A stretch of DNA of 64,000 bases. Source: an uncultured Subdoligranulum sp. (GTDB lineage: Bacteria; Bacillota; Clostridia; Oscillospirales; Ruminococcaceae). A program made the position numbers and the translations under genes. The stretch spans positions 72,087 to 136,086 of the forward strand of contig UQZO01000006.1 of NCBI GenBank assembly GCA_900545545.1, in the 5' to 3' direction. Positions within the stretch are counted from its first letter, which is position 1. Each line of letters starts with the position of its first letter. The notes below the pieces were generated by a model. It was not told the DNA's origin. It saw nothing but the letters and a program-made list of their open reading frames with translations, and made no database searches. Positions 1 to 8,615 of the stretch are shown here, one piece after another.

Positions 1-9
1 TCTGGCCTT

Positions 10-690
10 TCATGCAGAAAGAATACGGGCGAGCAGGGGCATCAGATCGGCAGTGTTTTGCTGAAATTGCGGATAAAATTCATCGCCAAGATCATAGTCC
101 CAGTAAAGAGCGCGCTCTACGCGCCGCACAGCTGTCATAAAATGGGGATGAGCTGCACCATCGGCGTCCAGAAGCTGCTTTGAAATCTGGGTGCAAACCA
201 CCGCCCAACGAGCGTCAATGCCGGCACGATCCAGAATGGCGCTGTCTTCCAGATAATCTTGCAATGTGCGATCGCCGACACAAGCGCCGCATAGCGGCAA
301 CTGAGCGTGATATTCGGTGCACGCTGTTATGGGATCAATGCTTTGGCCCAGTGGATAGAGAGCACAGGCCAGAGGCCGCGCCTCATGAATGACGCAGGCG
401 CTGCCCTCAAAAAAGCGGCAGTTGCCGGTCTTGGGGTCAGGCGTCAGGCAAAGAGCGGGAAGGCAGCTTTGCGGGGCAATGTAGCTTTTGCAGAAAGCCG
501 TGGCGACAATGCGAGGGGATAGCCGCAGCCGCCGTGCGATACGGTAAAGGTCATACCCGGAAAGAACCAGGTCGCGCCGTTTGCGGCAGCAGTCGCCGCA
601 TCCTGCACAAACAAAAGGAAACGGATCGCCGGGGGCCAGAGCGGGGCCGAGCTCCCAGGATTCGGTGCTGCGGCCGGGCTCTACGATCAC
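10..690 (-). CDS. YkgJ-type cysteine-cluster protein (putative metal-binding)
   Basis: A protein of about 226 residues with an N-terminal cluster CxxCxxCC (FVCAGCGDCC), followed by further paired cysteines and a CALYPLG segment. This is the pattern of the YkgJ/UPF0153 zinc- or iron-chelating family, whose biochemical role is not established. I prefer the GTG at 690: it forms a GTGA overlap with the stop of the upstream dehydrogenase and sits 6 bases after a GAGGT ribosome binding site, while a GTG at 696 would lie against that site. Last gene of a leftward four-gene cluster. Family assignment is good, function unknown. Confidence 0.75.
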   Translation of the reverse strand: MIVEPGRSTESWELGPALAPGDPFPFVCAGCGDCCRKRRDLVLSGYDLYRIARRLRLSPRIVATAFCKSYIAPQSCLPALCLTPDPKTGNCRFFEGSACVIHEARPLACALYPLGQSIDPITACTEYHAQLPLCGACVGDRTLQDYLEDSAILDRAGIDARWAVVCTQISKQLLDADGAAHPHFMTAVRRVERALYWDYDLGDEFYPQFQQNTADLMPLLARILSA

Positions 691-1673
691 AGGCACACCT
701 CACAGGGGTTCTCACGTCCGGCGGCGAAGTCTGCCACTGCCTCAAAAGCGCTCTGCACCATGCTGGCTACGTTGACGTCGGTATAGAACGCCGTGTGCGG
801 GCTGATGATGACATTGGGGTAGCTGCGCAGCAGGTTCAGTTCCCGGTTCGGTAGTGCCTCGCCGCAGCGGTTATAGTAGCAGAGGCCATTTTCGTCTTCC
901 ACAACATCCAGTCCGGCACCGCCAATCTTGCCGCTTTCCAGACCCTGCAAGAGGGATTCGGGATCGATCAGCGTGCCGCGGGCTGTGTTGATAAGCAGCA
1001 CACCGTCCTTCATTTTGGCGATGGCCGCCGCGTCAATCAGATGATGGTTTTCCGCTGTGGCATTCAGATGAAGCGTGATCACATCGCTGCGGGCATACAA
1101 CTCGTCCAGAGAGACATATTCGGCGTACGGGCGAACAGCGTCCGACGGGTACAGATCATAGGCAAGAATTTTGCATCCGAACCCGGACAGGTGCCGGATG
1201 ACGGTGCTGCCGATCTTGCCGGTGCCGATCACACCAATGGTGCAGCTGGAAAGATCGTGTCCCATCTTGCCGGGCAAGGAGTAATCCTGGGCGGCGGCAC
1301 GAACCATAATCTGGTTCATCTTGCGGGTAGCCATCAGCATCAGCATGATGGTATAGTTGGCGACGCCTTCCGGGGGATAGTGGCTGTGGCTGACCCGCAA
1401 TCCAAGCCGTTTGGCGGCATCCAGCGGAATGTGGTCGTAACCGATACTGCGGCAAGGCAGATACTTGACGCCCATTTTTGCAAAGGCTTCCAGATACTCC
1501 GGCCGGACCTCACAGGGGTTGGTACTCACGGCGTCACAGCCTTCGGCCAGGTGCAGATTATCGGGATTGGGGACTTCAGCTGTCCACTTGTAGTCAATGC
1601 CATATTTTTCCCGGTTGGGTTCGCAGTACTGCAGTTCATCAAAGGGACGCAGCGCATAAAAAAGGATTTTCAT
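687..1673 (-). CDS. D-2-hydroxyacid dehydrogenase (D-lactate dehydrogenase-like)
   Basis: A 328-residue NAD-dependent D-isomer 2-hydroxyacid dehydrogenase, probably reducing pyruvate or a related 2-oxoacid in the cytoplasm. The Rossmann motif VIGTGKIG is mid-protein. The catalytic set is visible as Arg in NTARGTLID, Glu in VVEDE and His in SPHTAF. Overall similarity is to LdhA/VanH-type D-lactate dehydrogenases. There is no vanA/vanX-like neighbour, so a role in fermentation or cell wall/D-lactate supply is more likely than glycopeptide resistance. ATG start with AGGAGATGA upstream. The stop overlaps the next gene by 4 bases, suggesting translational coupling. The exact substrate cannot be fixed from sequence. 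Confidence 0.85.
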   Translation of the reverse strand: MKILFYALRPFDELQYCEPNREKYGIDYKWTAEVPNPDNLHLAEGCDAVSTNPCEVRPEYLEAFAKMGVKYLPCRSIGYDHIPLDAAKRLGLRVSHSHYPPEGVANYTIMLMLMATRKMNQIMVRAAAQDYSLPGKMGHDLSSCTIGVIGTGKIGSTVIRHLSGFGCKILAYDLYPSDAVRPYAEYVSLDELYARSDVITLHLNATAENHHLIDAAAIAKMKDGVLLINTARGTLIDPESLLQGLESGKIGGAGLDVVEDENGLCYYNRCGEALPNRELNLLRSYPNVIISPHTAFYTDVNVASMVQSAFEAVADFAAGRENPCEVCL

Positions 1674-1691
1674 ACAAAGTCATCTCCTGTT

Positions 1692-2492
1692 TTATCGCAA
1701 AGAATACTGAAAAGTTTCCGCCAGCCACTCGGTACAAAGCCCGACCCAGGCTGCGGCATGGGGGTTGGGCGTGTTTACTTCTCGGGTGCAGGTGCTGGAA
1801 CCATGCACGCCGTGGGGGAACAGATGCAGCTCATACGAAATATGATGTTCACTCAGGGCTTGCGCGAGCATCATCGAATTCTGTACGGGTACCGTTTCAT
1901 CATCGACGGTATGCCACAAAAAGAACGGCGGAAGATCATCTTGCACGTGGTTTTCCAGGCTGAATTCCGCGCGCAGTGCATCGTCTTCTCCGGCCAGCTG
2001 ATCGAAGGAGCCTTTGTGGGCGAATATCCCGGAAGTAATGACAGGATAGGCCAGAATGACCGCGTCGGGACGTGCTTCTTCGCCGGAAATGCCCAGGGCG
2101 CTGCGGATGGGCCCTGCGTCCCACAAAATGGCAGTGGAACCGGCCAGGTGCCCGCCGGCAGAAAAACCGCATACTGCGATTTTGAACGGGTCCACCCGCA
2201 GCCGGGCGGCATTGCGGCGCAGATGCAGGATGGCACCGGCTGCATCAATCAACGGCTGCCAGCACAGCGGGGCCGGAGCAACCGTGTACAGCAGCGTGAA
2301 AACCTGATACCCGGCCTGCAAAAACTGCACAGCAATCGGGTCGGATTCCCGGGCACTGCAACGCTCATACCCGCCGCCGGGCAGAATCAGCACAGCCGGG
2401 CGGATGGTATAATCCGACATTTCGGCCGATTCTTCGCGCAGATAACCGGTCAGCTGTGCGCCGCTTGGCAAGGTGTAACTGTAAAACTGCAT
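1692..2492 (-). CDS. alpha/beta hydrolase, acetyl-esterase-like
   Basis: A 266-residue cytoplasmic serine hydrolase. It has the nucleophile elbow GFSAGGH, an early oxyanion region LPGGGYERCS (HGGG-like), an Asp in the VDDETVP segment and a His in FPHGVHG, which together form a plausible Ser-Asp-His triad. This resembles the BD-FAE/acetyl-xylan-esterase-like family in Firmicutes. ATG start preceded by AGGAGG at good distance. It lies 18 bases upstream of the D-2-hydroxyacid dehydrogenase on the same strand. No signal peptide, so an intracellular deacetylase of imported sugars is possible; the substrate is unknown. Confidence 0.8.
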   Translation of the reverse strand: MQFYSYTLPSGAQLTGYLREESAEMSDYTIRPAVLILPGGGYERCSARESDPIAVQFLQAGYQVFTLLYTVAPAPLCWQPLIDAAGAILHLRRNAARLRVDPFKIAVCGFSAGGHLAGSTAILWDAGPIRSALGISGEEARPDAVILAYPVITSGIFAHKGSFDQLAGEDDALRAEFSLENHVQDDLPPFFLWHTVDDETVPVQNSMMLAQALSEHHISYELHLFPHGVHGSSTCTREVNTPNPHAAAWVGLCTEWLAETFQYSLR

Positions 2493-2520
2493 GAATAAAA
2501 CCTCCTTCCGGCTGGAGCGC

Positions 2521-2985
2521 TCATGCCTGGTGTTCCAGCGGGTGCTGCTGCATGTATTCTGCCATCAGATCAGCAGCCAGACGGACCAACTCCGGGCAAG
2601 GCCGCTTTTTGTAATATTCAGGGGTTCTGGCGCTGGCAACCGGGCTGCCCTCCGCCTTGCTGAGCCCCAGCAATTCGCGGCAGACGATGCTGCCGCCGCC
2701 GTTGCGCTGCTTGTATTGTTCTGCCAGGGCCTGTACCTCTGTGTAGGTTTGGGTCTTTTTGACCGGATCGGTGTTGCCGTACAACGCGCCCAATACGAGC
2801 GTGAGGCCGGAAAAGGCGCCGCATACTTCCCGCATGCGCCCAAAGCCGCCGCCAAAACCCGACGCCATTTTCAGCGCCTGTTCCTCAGTCAGCCCCATCT
2901 CCTGGGCAAAGGCCAGCGCTACGCACTGGCTGCAGTTATATCCTTTAAAAAACGCTTCGTAAGCTTTATCGCCGTATACGGACAT
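2521..2985 (-). CDS. C_GCAxxG_C_C family protein (putative redox)
   Basis: A 154-residue protein matching the C_GCAxxG_C_C family: an early Cys pair in YNCSQCVALAFA, a glycine-rich GFGGGFGRMREVCGAFSG stretch with a conserved Cys, and later VCREL and PCPEL cysteines. Members are suspected redox proteins and are often next to oxidoreductases, which fits the D-2-hydroxyacid dehydrogenase in this cluster, but no activity is established. First gene of the leftward cluster, facing htpG divergently across about 220 bases. Start ATG at 2985 with a GAGG-like site upstream. Confidence 0.8.
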   Translation of the reverse strand: MSVYGDKAYEAFFKGYNCSQCVALAFAQEMGLTEEQALKMASGFGGGFGRMREVCGAFSGLTLVLGALYGNTDPVKKTQTYTEVQALAEQYKQRNGGGSIVCRELLGLSKAEGSPVASARTPEYYKKRPCPELVRLAADLMAEYMQQHPLEHQA

Positions 2986-3027
2986 GGTTGCCTCGCTTTC
3001 CTTTTACTAAAATCGCTGTCCATGTAC

Positions 3028-3056
3028 AGAATACCCCAATTCACACAATTTGAAAA
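3028..3056 (-). promoter_or_regulatory. possible promoter of the leftward cluster
   Basis: On the minus strand a TATTCT -10 (plus 3028-3033) lies 17 bases from a weak TTTTCA -35 (plus 3051-3056), 43 bases before the C_GCAxxG_C_C start. The -35 match is only 4 of 6, so this is a tentative call. Confidence 0.35.
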
Positions 3057-3117
3057 GAGGAAATCAACGTTTTTACAGCAGGCTTTTTAAAATTTTTGTT
3101 AAATAGAGGGGAAATAC

Positions 3118-3146
3118 TTGCACTTCTTTAAAAAGAGTGCTAAACT
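3118..3146 (+). promoter_or_regulatory. htpG promoter
   Basis: TTGCAC (3118-3123), 17-base spacer, TAAACT (3141-3146), placing transcription start near 3152, inside the left arm of the CIRCE-like operator. The match to sigma-A consensus is moderate but the geometry is right. Confidence 0.55.
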
Positions 3147-3150
3147 ACCG

Positions 3151-3177
3151 TTAGCAGTTGAAATTAAAGAGTGCTAA
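3151..3177 (+). promoter_or_regulatory. CIRCE-like HrcA operator
   Basis: Left arm TTAGCAGTT (3151-3159), 9-base spacer, right arm GAGTGCTAA (3169-3177). The consensus CIRCE element is TTAGCACTC-N9-GAGTGCTAA, so the right arm is perfect and the left arm differs at two positions. It covers the expected htpG transcription start, the usual place for HrcA repression. A second perfect GAGTGCTAA half-site is at 3135-3143, overlapping the -10. hrcA itself is not in this window. Confidence 0.75.
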
Positions 3178-3204
3178 TTCACTCTAAAAGTGAGGTCATT
3201 TTCT

Positions 3205-5106
3205 ATGGCAATGCGTCAGTTCAAGGCCGAAAGCAAAAAGCTGCTCGACCTGATGATCAATTCGATTTATACCAACCGTGAAATCTTCCTGCGTGAGCTG
3301 ATCTCCAACGCATCGGATGCCTGCGACAAGCGCTATTTCAAGAGCTTGACCGATACGTCCATCGGAATCACCAAGGATGATCTGAAAATTCATATTCAGC
3401 CGGATAAAGACAGCCGTACGCTGACCATCAGCGATAACGGTATCGGCATGACCAAGGAAGAGCTGGAAAAGAACCTGGGCACCATCGCTAAATCCGGTTC
3501 GCTGGATTTCAAAACCGAGAACCAGAGCGATAACATCGACATCATCGGTCAGTTCGGTGTTGGTTTCTATTCTGCGTTCATGGTTGCCAGCAAGGTGACG
3601 GTCATCTCCCGTGCACAGGGTGAGGATACCGCCTGGAAGTGGGAGTCTCAGGGCGTTGAAGGTTATACGCTGACGGAGGCCGAAAAGGACGATGTCGGCA
3701 CCGAAATCATCCTGGTGCTCAAAGAGGACACCGACAACGAGAAGTACAGCGAGTATCTCGACGAGTACACGCTGGCGGGTCTTGTCAAGAAATACAGCGA
3801 CTATATCCGCTTTCCCATTACGATGTACCGTGAAAAGTCTCGCCAGAAGCCCAAACCGGAAGATGCCGGGGACGACTATAAGCCGGAGTATGAGACGTAC
3901 ACGGAACTGGAAACGCTGAACAGCATGGTGCCCATCTGGAAGCGTCCCAAGAGTGAGGTCAAAGACGAGGATTACAACGAGTTCTATAAGAACAAGTTTA
4001 TGGATTACTCTGATCCTCTGCGCGTGATCACCAGCCGTACCGAGGGTACCGCCACCTATACGGCCCTGCTGTTTATCCCGGGCCGTACGCCGTATGATTA
4101 CTATACCAAGGAGTACGAGAAGGGCCTGGCGCTGTACGCTTCCGGCGTTATGATCATGGAAAAGTGCGCCGATCTGCTGCCGGATTACTTCAGCTTTGTC
4201 AAGGGCGTTGTGGACAGTGAAGATCTGAGCCTGAACATCAGCCGCGAGACGCTGCAGAAAGACAGCCAGCTCAAACTGATGCGCAACAGCCTGGAGAAGA
4301 AGATCAAGAACGAACTGCACGCCATGCTCGTCAATGATCGTGATAAATACGAAACTTTCTGGAAGTCCTTCGGCCGCCAGATCAAGTTTGGTATCTATGG
4401 CGATTACGGCATGCACAAGGATCTGCTGGCCGACCTGCTGATGTTCTATTCCGCCAAGGAAAAGAAGCTGGTTACCCTCGATGAATATATCGAGAAAATG
4501 CCGGAGGATCAGAAGTGCATCTACTACGCTGCCGGCGATGATATCGAGCGTCTGGGCAAGCTGCCCAACGCACAGCTGGTGCTGAGCAAGGGGTATGATC
4601 TGTTGCTCTGCACCGAGGATGTGGATGAATTCTGCCTGCAGATGATGCGCGATTACAAGGAGAAGGAATTCAAGAACATCAATGCCGGAGACCTGGGTCT
4701 GGAAACCGAGGAAGAAAAGAAGGCGGCTGAGGAAACCGCTACCGAGAACAAGGACCTTTTTGAAGAAATCAAGAAGGCTTTGAACGGCAAGATCAAGGAA
4801 GTCAAGGTCAATCCGACGCTGCAGGAGCATCCGGTCACGCTGTCCAGCGAGGGCGGTATTTCGATGGAGATGGAGAAAGTTCTGCGCAGAATGCCCAACG
4901 GGGAAGGCGTGGAGAGCACCAAGGTGCTGGAACTCAATCCTACTCATCCGGTGTTTGCAGCACTGAAAGCAGCGCATGAAGCGGGTGACACCGAGAAGGT
5001 CGGCCAGTACGCTGAATTGCTGTATGATCAGGCATTGCTGATTGCCGGGCTGCCCATTGAAGATCCCGTGGCATATGCCCAGCTGGTTTGCGGTCTGATG
5101 AAGTAA
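3205..5106 (+). CDS. htpG: molecular chaperone HtpG (Hsp90)
   Basis: A 633-residue cytosolic ATP-dependent Hsp90 chaperone of normal bacterial length. The GHKL ATP-binding motifs are present: [12 protein letters not shown] (about residues 31-42), DNGIGM (about 78) and GQFGVGFYS (about 115). Middle and C-terminal dimerisation domains follow. I take ATG 3205 (MAMRQF) as start, with GTGAGG about 9 bases upstream; a GTG at 3190 would put the ribosome binding site inside the gene. Single-gene transcript: own promoter with CIRCE-like operator, and a strong terminator 16 bases after the stop. Confidence 0.97.
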   Translation: MAMRQFKAESKKLLDLMINSIYTNREIFLRELISNASDACDKRYFKSLTDTSIGITKDDLKIHIQPDKDSRTLTISDNGIGMTKEELEKNLGTIAKSGSLDFKTENQSDNIDIIGQFGVGFYSAFMVASKVTVISRAQGEDTAWKWESQGVEGYTLTEAEKDDVGTEIILVLKEDTDNEKYSEYLDEYTLAGLVKKYSDYIRFPITMYREKSRQKPKPEDAGDDYKPEYETYTELETLNSMVPIWKRPKSEVKDEDYNEFYKNKFMDYSDPLRVITSRTEGTATYTALLFIPGRTPYDYYTKEYEKGLALYASGVMIMEKCADLLPDYFSFVKGVVDSEDLSLNISRETLQKDSQLKLMRNSLEKKIKNELHAMLVNDRDKYETFWKSFGRQIKFGIYGDYGMHKDLLADLLMFYSAKEKKLVTLDEYIEKMPEDQKCIYYAAGDDIERLGKLPNAQLVLSKGYDLLLCTEDVDEFCLQMMRDYKEKEFKNINAGDLGLETEEEKKAAEETATENKDLFEEIKKALNGKIKEVKVNPTLQEHPVTLSSEGGISMEMEKVLRRMPNGEGVESTKVLELNPTHPVFAALKAAHEAGDTEKVGQYAELLYDQALLIAGLPIEDPVAYAQLVCGLMK

Positions 5107-5122
5107 AAGTAAATGGATAGAG

Positions 5123-5152
5123 ATGCCGGGGAGCAATCCCCGGCATTTTTTA
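5123..5152 (+). terminator. htpG terminator
   Basis: Perfect 10-bp stem ATGCCGGGGA / TCCCCGGCAT with a GCAA tetraloop (5133-5136), followed by a run of Ts. Confidence 0.92.
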
Positions 5153-5189
5153 TGCAGGCTGGATAAAAGGGCAAATATGTAAAAAACGT

Positions 5190-5218
5190 TTGAAAAGCGA
5201 CAAAAAACGTGCTATTCT
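5190..5218 (+). promoter_or_regulatory. promoter of the AraC regulator gene
   Basis: TTGAAA (5190-5195), 17-base spacer, TATTCT (5213-5218); the start codon is about 60 bases further on. Confidence 0.6.
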
Positions 5219-5280
5219 AACGGTAATGACAAAAATCGTCGGCTCGCTGAAGAAAAGCAGCGTGGCAAGAGGGAGCAGCG

Positions 5281-6144
5281 ATGGTTTCGGAATATACCTA
5301 CTATCCGCAGACGGATTTTTTTATTGAACGGGTAGACAGCGATGAAGGCGTGGATATGCCCACGTTCCATATCCACCATAAATTTGAAATCTATTATGAA
5401 ATTGCCGGTGCGCGCCGCTATTTCATTGAGGACTCTGCCTATATCGTCAATGCGGGCAGCGTGGTGCTGATCGGGGAAAATCAGATCCATAAAACTGCTT
5501 CGCTGGGAGAAACGCCTTCCAGCCGGATTGTACTTAATTTTGGCCGGGAATATCTGCAAAAAATAACCCGGGTCTTTCCGGAGGTGGACTTCTTCTCGTT
5601 TCTTACAGAGGAACACAATCATCTTCTGTCAGGCATTTCGGTCAAGCAGCAGAATCATGTTCAGAATATGCTTCAGCAGCTTCTGGCTCTGGAGGGGGAT
5701 ACTTCGCAGGAAGGCGAAGCCATGCGGGTTATGGTGCTGGCAACGCTGCTGCTGGAACTGAAAAAACTGTGCCTGCAGCAGCAGGAACAGGGTGGGGAAA
5801 GGGGCCGCGTCAGCAATCATATTGTGGACCAGATTCAGGCCTATATCGCCCAGCATTATGCCGAAAAACTTACTCTGACCGGGATCGCCAGCCAGTTCTA
5901 TATCAGCCCGTATTATCTGAGCCGCATGTTTAAAAAATCTACCAACCTCAGCCTGATCGAGTATATAAACGGTGTGCGCATCAAGGCAGCGCAGAATCTT
6001 ATTGAAAAGTCGACGGACAGTATTTCTGCGGTTGCACGCAACACCGGCTTCATGACGACAGCGCATTTCCGCCGTGTCTTCAAGGATGCAACCGGGATGT
6101 CGCCGCAGCAGTATCGTCAGTATTACAAACGAATCAATAAATAA
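5281..6144 (+). CDS. AraC-family transcriptional regulator
   Basis: 287 residues. The N-terminal half is a cupin-like sensing domain (HIHHKFEIYYEIAGARRY near residue 30, then an ENQIH segment), typical of sugar-responsive AraC regulators. The C-terminal ~100 residues carry two helix-turn-helix units, with the family pattern YISPYYLSRMFKK and a final FRRVFKDATGMSPQQYR. ATG start with GAGGGAGCAGCG upstream. It is monocistronic between two terminators, and no obvious target operon adjoins it, so its inducer and regulon cannot be inferred from position. Confidence 0.9.
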   Translation: MVSEYTYYPQTDFFIERVDSDEGVDMPTFHIHHKFEIYYEIAGARRYFIEDSAYIVNAGSVVLIGENQIHKTASLGETPSSRIVLNFGREYLQKITRVFPEVDFFSFLTEEHNHLLSGISVKQQNHVQNMLQQLLALEGDTSQEGEAMRVMVLATLLLELKKLCLQQQEQGGERGRVSNHIVDQIQAYIAQHYAEKLTLTGIASQFYISPYYLSRMFKKSTNLSLIEYINGVRIKAAQNLIEKSTDSISAVARNTGFMTTAHFRRVFKDATGMSPQQYRQYYKRINK

Positions 6145-6146
6145 AA

Positions 6147-6187
6147 ATATCCCCGGCTCTTACAACAAGAGCCGGGGATATGATTTT
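6147..6187. terminator. bidirectional terminator between araC-type gene and tdk
   Basis: A 14-bp perfect inverted repeat ATATCCCCGGCTCT / AGAGCCGGGGATAT with a 7-base loop (6161-6167), T-rich to the right and A-rich to the left, so it can stop transcripts from both convergent genes. Confidence 0.9.
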
Positions 6188-6799
6188 TTATTCCGTTTTT
6201 CCGTGGCGTTTTAGAAAAGCACGGTATTCGCGATACCAGCACTGTGGGCAAAGACTTTGATATTCTACATTGTCTACGGTGTCAATGGCCACTTGCGCGC
6301 CCTCGAATACAAATTCTCCGTTGACTTTGCGCCCGTTGCAGATGGCTTTGCGACCGCAGGCACAGATGGTTTTCAGCTCCTCGATGGTGTGAGCCAGTTC
6401 CAGCAAACGTGTAGAACCGGGGAAACCGCGCAGCATGAAGTCGGCCCGCAGCCCGTAACATATCACGGGAATGCCAAGATCCACCGTCACAAGGAACAAC
6501 TGCTCTGCCTGCAGGGGCGTGAAAAACTGGCTTTCATCGCACAGCACACAAGCGGGTGCACCATGGGCGGCGGTGTCGGCCTTGACAAGCTCCACAATGT
6601 CCATATCTGGGGTGACAAGCACATCTACTTTACAACTGATGCCGAGGCGTGACACGATGCAATCCTGCCCTTTGGTATCGATTGCGGGTTTCAGAATCAG
6701 GACCCGCATGCCACGCTCTTTGTAGTTGTAGGCTACCTGCATCAATGCCGTGGTTTTACCACTGTTCATTGCACCGTAGCGAAAGTACAGTTTTGCCAT
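6188..6799 (-). CDS. tdk: thymidine kinase
   Basis: A 203-residue type II thymidine kinase that phosphorylates thymidine for pyrimidine salvage. Walker A GAMNSGKTT is at residues 9-17. The DESQF segment holds the catalytic Glu (about residue 89). The structural zinc ligands are visible as CAC (146/148) and CPQC (184/187). Length is typical of bacterial tetrameric TK1-like enzymes. It starts 16 bases downstream of rex and is probably cotranscribed with it. Confidence 0.96.
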   Translation of the reverse strand: MAKLYFRYGAMNSGKTTALMQVAYNYKERGMRVLILKPAIDTKGQDCIVSRLGISCKVDVLVTPDMDIVELVKADTAAHGAPACVLCDESQFFTPLQAEQLFLVTVDLGIPVICYGLRADFMLRGFPGSTRLLELAHTIEELKTICACGRKAICNGRKVNGEFVFEGAQVAIDTVDNVEYQSLCPQCWYREYRAFLKRHGKTE

Positions 6800-6815
6800 G
6801 AAGGGGAATCCTCCG

Positions 6816-7454
6816 TTACTCTTTGTTGCGCAGCCGGTAGCCGAGGCTCATCAGGCTGTCGCCCAGGTGGACGTTCTCGACGGTCAGCTCCGGATATTCA
6901 ACGGAAAGGTCATAGTGGCTGAAGTTCCATACGCCCTGGATGCCGTAGGAAACAAGATCCCCGGCCAAATCGATGGCGCTCTGACGCGGGACGCAGAGGA
7001 CGGCGACTTCGGGATGGTGCTCTGCACAGAAAGCGGCCAGATCGTGCAACGGCAGAATGGGGACGCCGCACATTTCTTTGTCAAAAAGATCAGGATTGAT
7101 ATCGAAGACGCCGATCAGACGATAGCCATTGGTATCCCGGCTGATAAAGCTGGAAACCGCCGAACCCAGATGACCTGCACCGATCAGGATGGTGGGCAGC
7201 CGCTCGCCGTCGCCAAACAGCAGTTTGCCGATCTCGGCACGCAGGACGTCCACTTTATAGCCGATGCCCTGTTGGCCAAAACCGCCAAAGCAGTTGAAGT
7301 CCTGACGTACCTGGCTGGCTGTGGTGCCCATCATATGGGCCAGTTCACTGGAAGAGATCTTTTCTTTTCCGTCGGCGGACAGATTGGTGAGATAGCGATA
7401 ATATTTTGGCAATCGTTTGATTACCGGCAGAGATACTTTGTTTTGAACCGCCAT
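6816..7454 (-). CDS. rex: redox-sensing transcriptional repressor Rex
   Basis: A 212-residue NADH/NAD+-responsive repressor of fermentation and NADH-oxidation genes. It has an N-terminal winged helix with the family signature ASQVRQDFNCFGGFGQQGIGY, a Rossmann domain with GAGHLG near residue 90, and the C-terminal domain-swap helix. The start is ATG 7454, with GAGGTAATACTACT upstream; an in-frame TTG at 7472 falls before that site. It has its own consensus promoter. A candidate Rex operator is at 60619-60636. Confidence 0.95.
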   Translation of the reverse strand: MAVQNKVSLPVIKRLPKYYRYLTNLSADGKEKISSSELAHMMGTTASQVRQDFNCFGGFGQQGIGYKVDVLRAEIGKLLFGDGERLPTILIGAGHLGSAVSSFISRDTNGYRLIGVFDINPDLFDKEMCGVPILPLHDLAAFCAEHHPEVAVLCVPRQSAIDLAGDLVSYGIQGVWNFSHYDLSVEYPELTVENVHLGDSLMSLGYRLRNKE

Positions 7455-7526
7455 AGTAGTATTACCTCGCAACAGACCGGCAGTTTTACTGCACGGCTAA
7501 ATTCAACAAATACAATTTTATAATTT

Positions 7527-7555
7527 ATTATAAATACTCTCCGCAAAATTGTCAA
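7527..7555 (-). promoter_or_regulatory. consensus promoter of rex-tdk
   Basis: On the minus strand, TTGACA (plus 7550-7555), 17-base spacer, TATAAT (plus 7527-7532): an exact sigma-A consensus, with a leader of about 65 bases before rex. Confidence 0.85.
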
Positions 7556-7597
7556 TTTTTTATCTAAGTTTTTTGCAAAACTGTTCAACAATGATAT

Positions 7598-7626
7598 TTT
7601 ACAAAAAAGATTGCGCAATTTATATG
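7598..7626 (+). promoter_or_regulatory. possible promoter of tepA
   Basis: TTTACA (7598-7603), 17-base spacer, TATATG (7621-7626), within the AT-rich region (7473-7747) between the divergent rex and tepA genes. Nothing else recognisable was found in that region. Confidence 0.5.
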
Positions 7627-7747
7627 CGAATTTCGGGAAAAATCCGGATTTCCGAAACAATCAAAACAATTTTGCGGGCAACTATGTATACCAAATCCGG
7701 GGAAGGGCATACTTCAAAGGAGCAAAATCAGGAAGGAGCTGCACAAT

Positions 7748-8467
7748 ATGGAACCCACCTCCAAGAAATCCAAAGAGAAAATCAAGCTGAATCCCACTGA
7801 AAATGCGGCGTTGAAGCGTCTGGAACATGACCTGATTACCGAAGACGGTATCGTGCCGGCCACAAAGGGGCGTCACGCAATTCACTGCCTGACGGTGATC
7901 GGTACGATCGAGGGGCATACACTGGCTCCGGACAGTCAGAAGACCACCAAGTACGAACATGTTATCCCGCAGCTTGTAGACATTGAGGAGGACCCTGAAA
8001 TTGAGGGGCTTCTAGTGATCCTTAATACAGTCGGCGGGGATGTGGAAGCTGGTTTGGCACTTGCGGAACTCATTGCCGGAGTCAGCAAGCCCAGTGCCAC
8101 CCTGGTGTTGGGCGGCGGACACTCCATCGGAATTCCGCTGGCGGTATCAGCCCGGCGCAGCTTTATTGTGCCGACGGCCACTATGACAGTACACCCGGTA
8201 CGGCATTCTGGCATGGTGCTGGGGGTACCGCAGACGCTTCGCTATTTTGAACAGATGCAGGAGCGTATTGTGGGGTTTGTGGCCGGACATTCCGGGATTA
8301 CAGCCCGTCGGTTCACGGCGTTGATGCACAATACCGGCGAACTTGTCATGGATATGGGCACTGTGCTTGACGGCCGTCAGGCTGTAGAGGAAGGGCTGAT
8401 CGATGAACTGGGCGGCCTCTCGGATGCGCTGCGTTATCTGTATAAAGAAATTGAAGGAAAAAACTGA
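7748..8467 (+). CDS. tepA: TepA/YmfB-type ClpP-fold serine protease
   Basis: A 239-residue ClpP-like protease (crotonase-like fold). NTVGGDVEAG near residue 93 is the oxyanion region, the nucleophile Ser126 lies in GGGHSIGIPLA, and a plausible catalytic His149 lies in MTVHP. B. subtilis YmfB/TepA has been linked to protein export and sits just upstream of spoIIIE, exactly as here before ftsK/spoIIIE, which supports the call. ATG start with AAGGAGCTGCACAAT upstream. No Clp ATPase-docking features were assessed. Separated from ftsK by 148 bases that hold a 12-bp inverted repeat. Confidence 0.88.
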   Translation: MEPTSKKSKEKIKLNPTENAALKRLEHDLITEDGIVPATKGRHAIHCLTVIGTIEGHTLAPDSQKTTKYEHVIPQLVDIEEDPEIEGLLVILNTVGGDVEAGLALAELIAGVSKPSATLVLGGGHSIGIPLAVSARRSFIVPTATMTVHPVRHSGMVLGVPQTLRYFEQMQERIVGFVAGHSGITARRFTALMHNTGELVMDMGTVLDGRQAVEEGLIDELGGLSDALRYLYKEIEGKN

Positions 8468-8534
8468 GAGATGTGATGGGAAAAGTACTTCGCGCGAGCG
8501 AGGGATTTTCCATTTACAACCCCCCGTATTCGTG

Positions 8535-8584
8535 ATAAAATAAGTACCGAATGCTCGTTAGGCGCAGGCGCCTACTTATTTTAT
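8535..8584. repeat. 12-bp perfect inverted repeat upstream of ftsK
   Basis: ATAAAATAAGTA (8535-8546) and TACTTATTTTAT (8573-8584) flank 26 bases that themselves contain AGGCGC...GCGCCT. As RNA this would be a weak AU stem; it has no T-run typical of a terminator beyond the arm itself. Its role (terminator, operator or mRNA leader element) is undetermined. Confidence 0.55.
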
Positions 8585-8615
8585 ATAGAGTGCAATAGAG
8601 GGGTTATATTCAATT

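Noticed and set aside
687..1673. VanH-type vancomycin resistance
   Set aside because: Only the dehydrogenase is present; no D-Ala-D-Lac ligase, VanX or VanRS neighbours, so a general D-lactate dehydrogenase role is more likely.
3106..3122. TTGTTAA Rex half-site upstream of htpG
   Set aside because: No inverted partner at the right spacing.
3196..5136. 646-residue open frame antisense to htpG
   Set aside because: It mirrors htpG exactly, has no family motifs or ribosome binding site, and its composition is what the complement of a biased coding strand gives.
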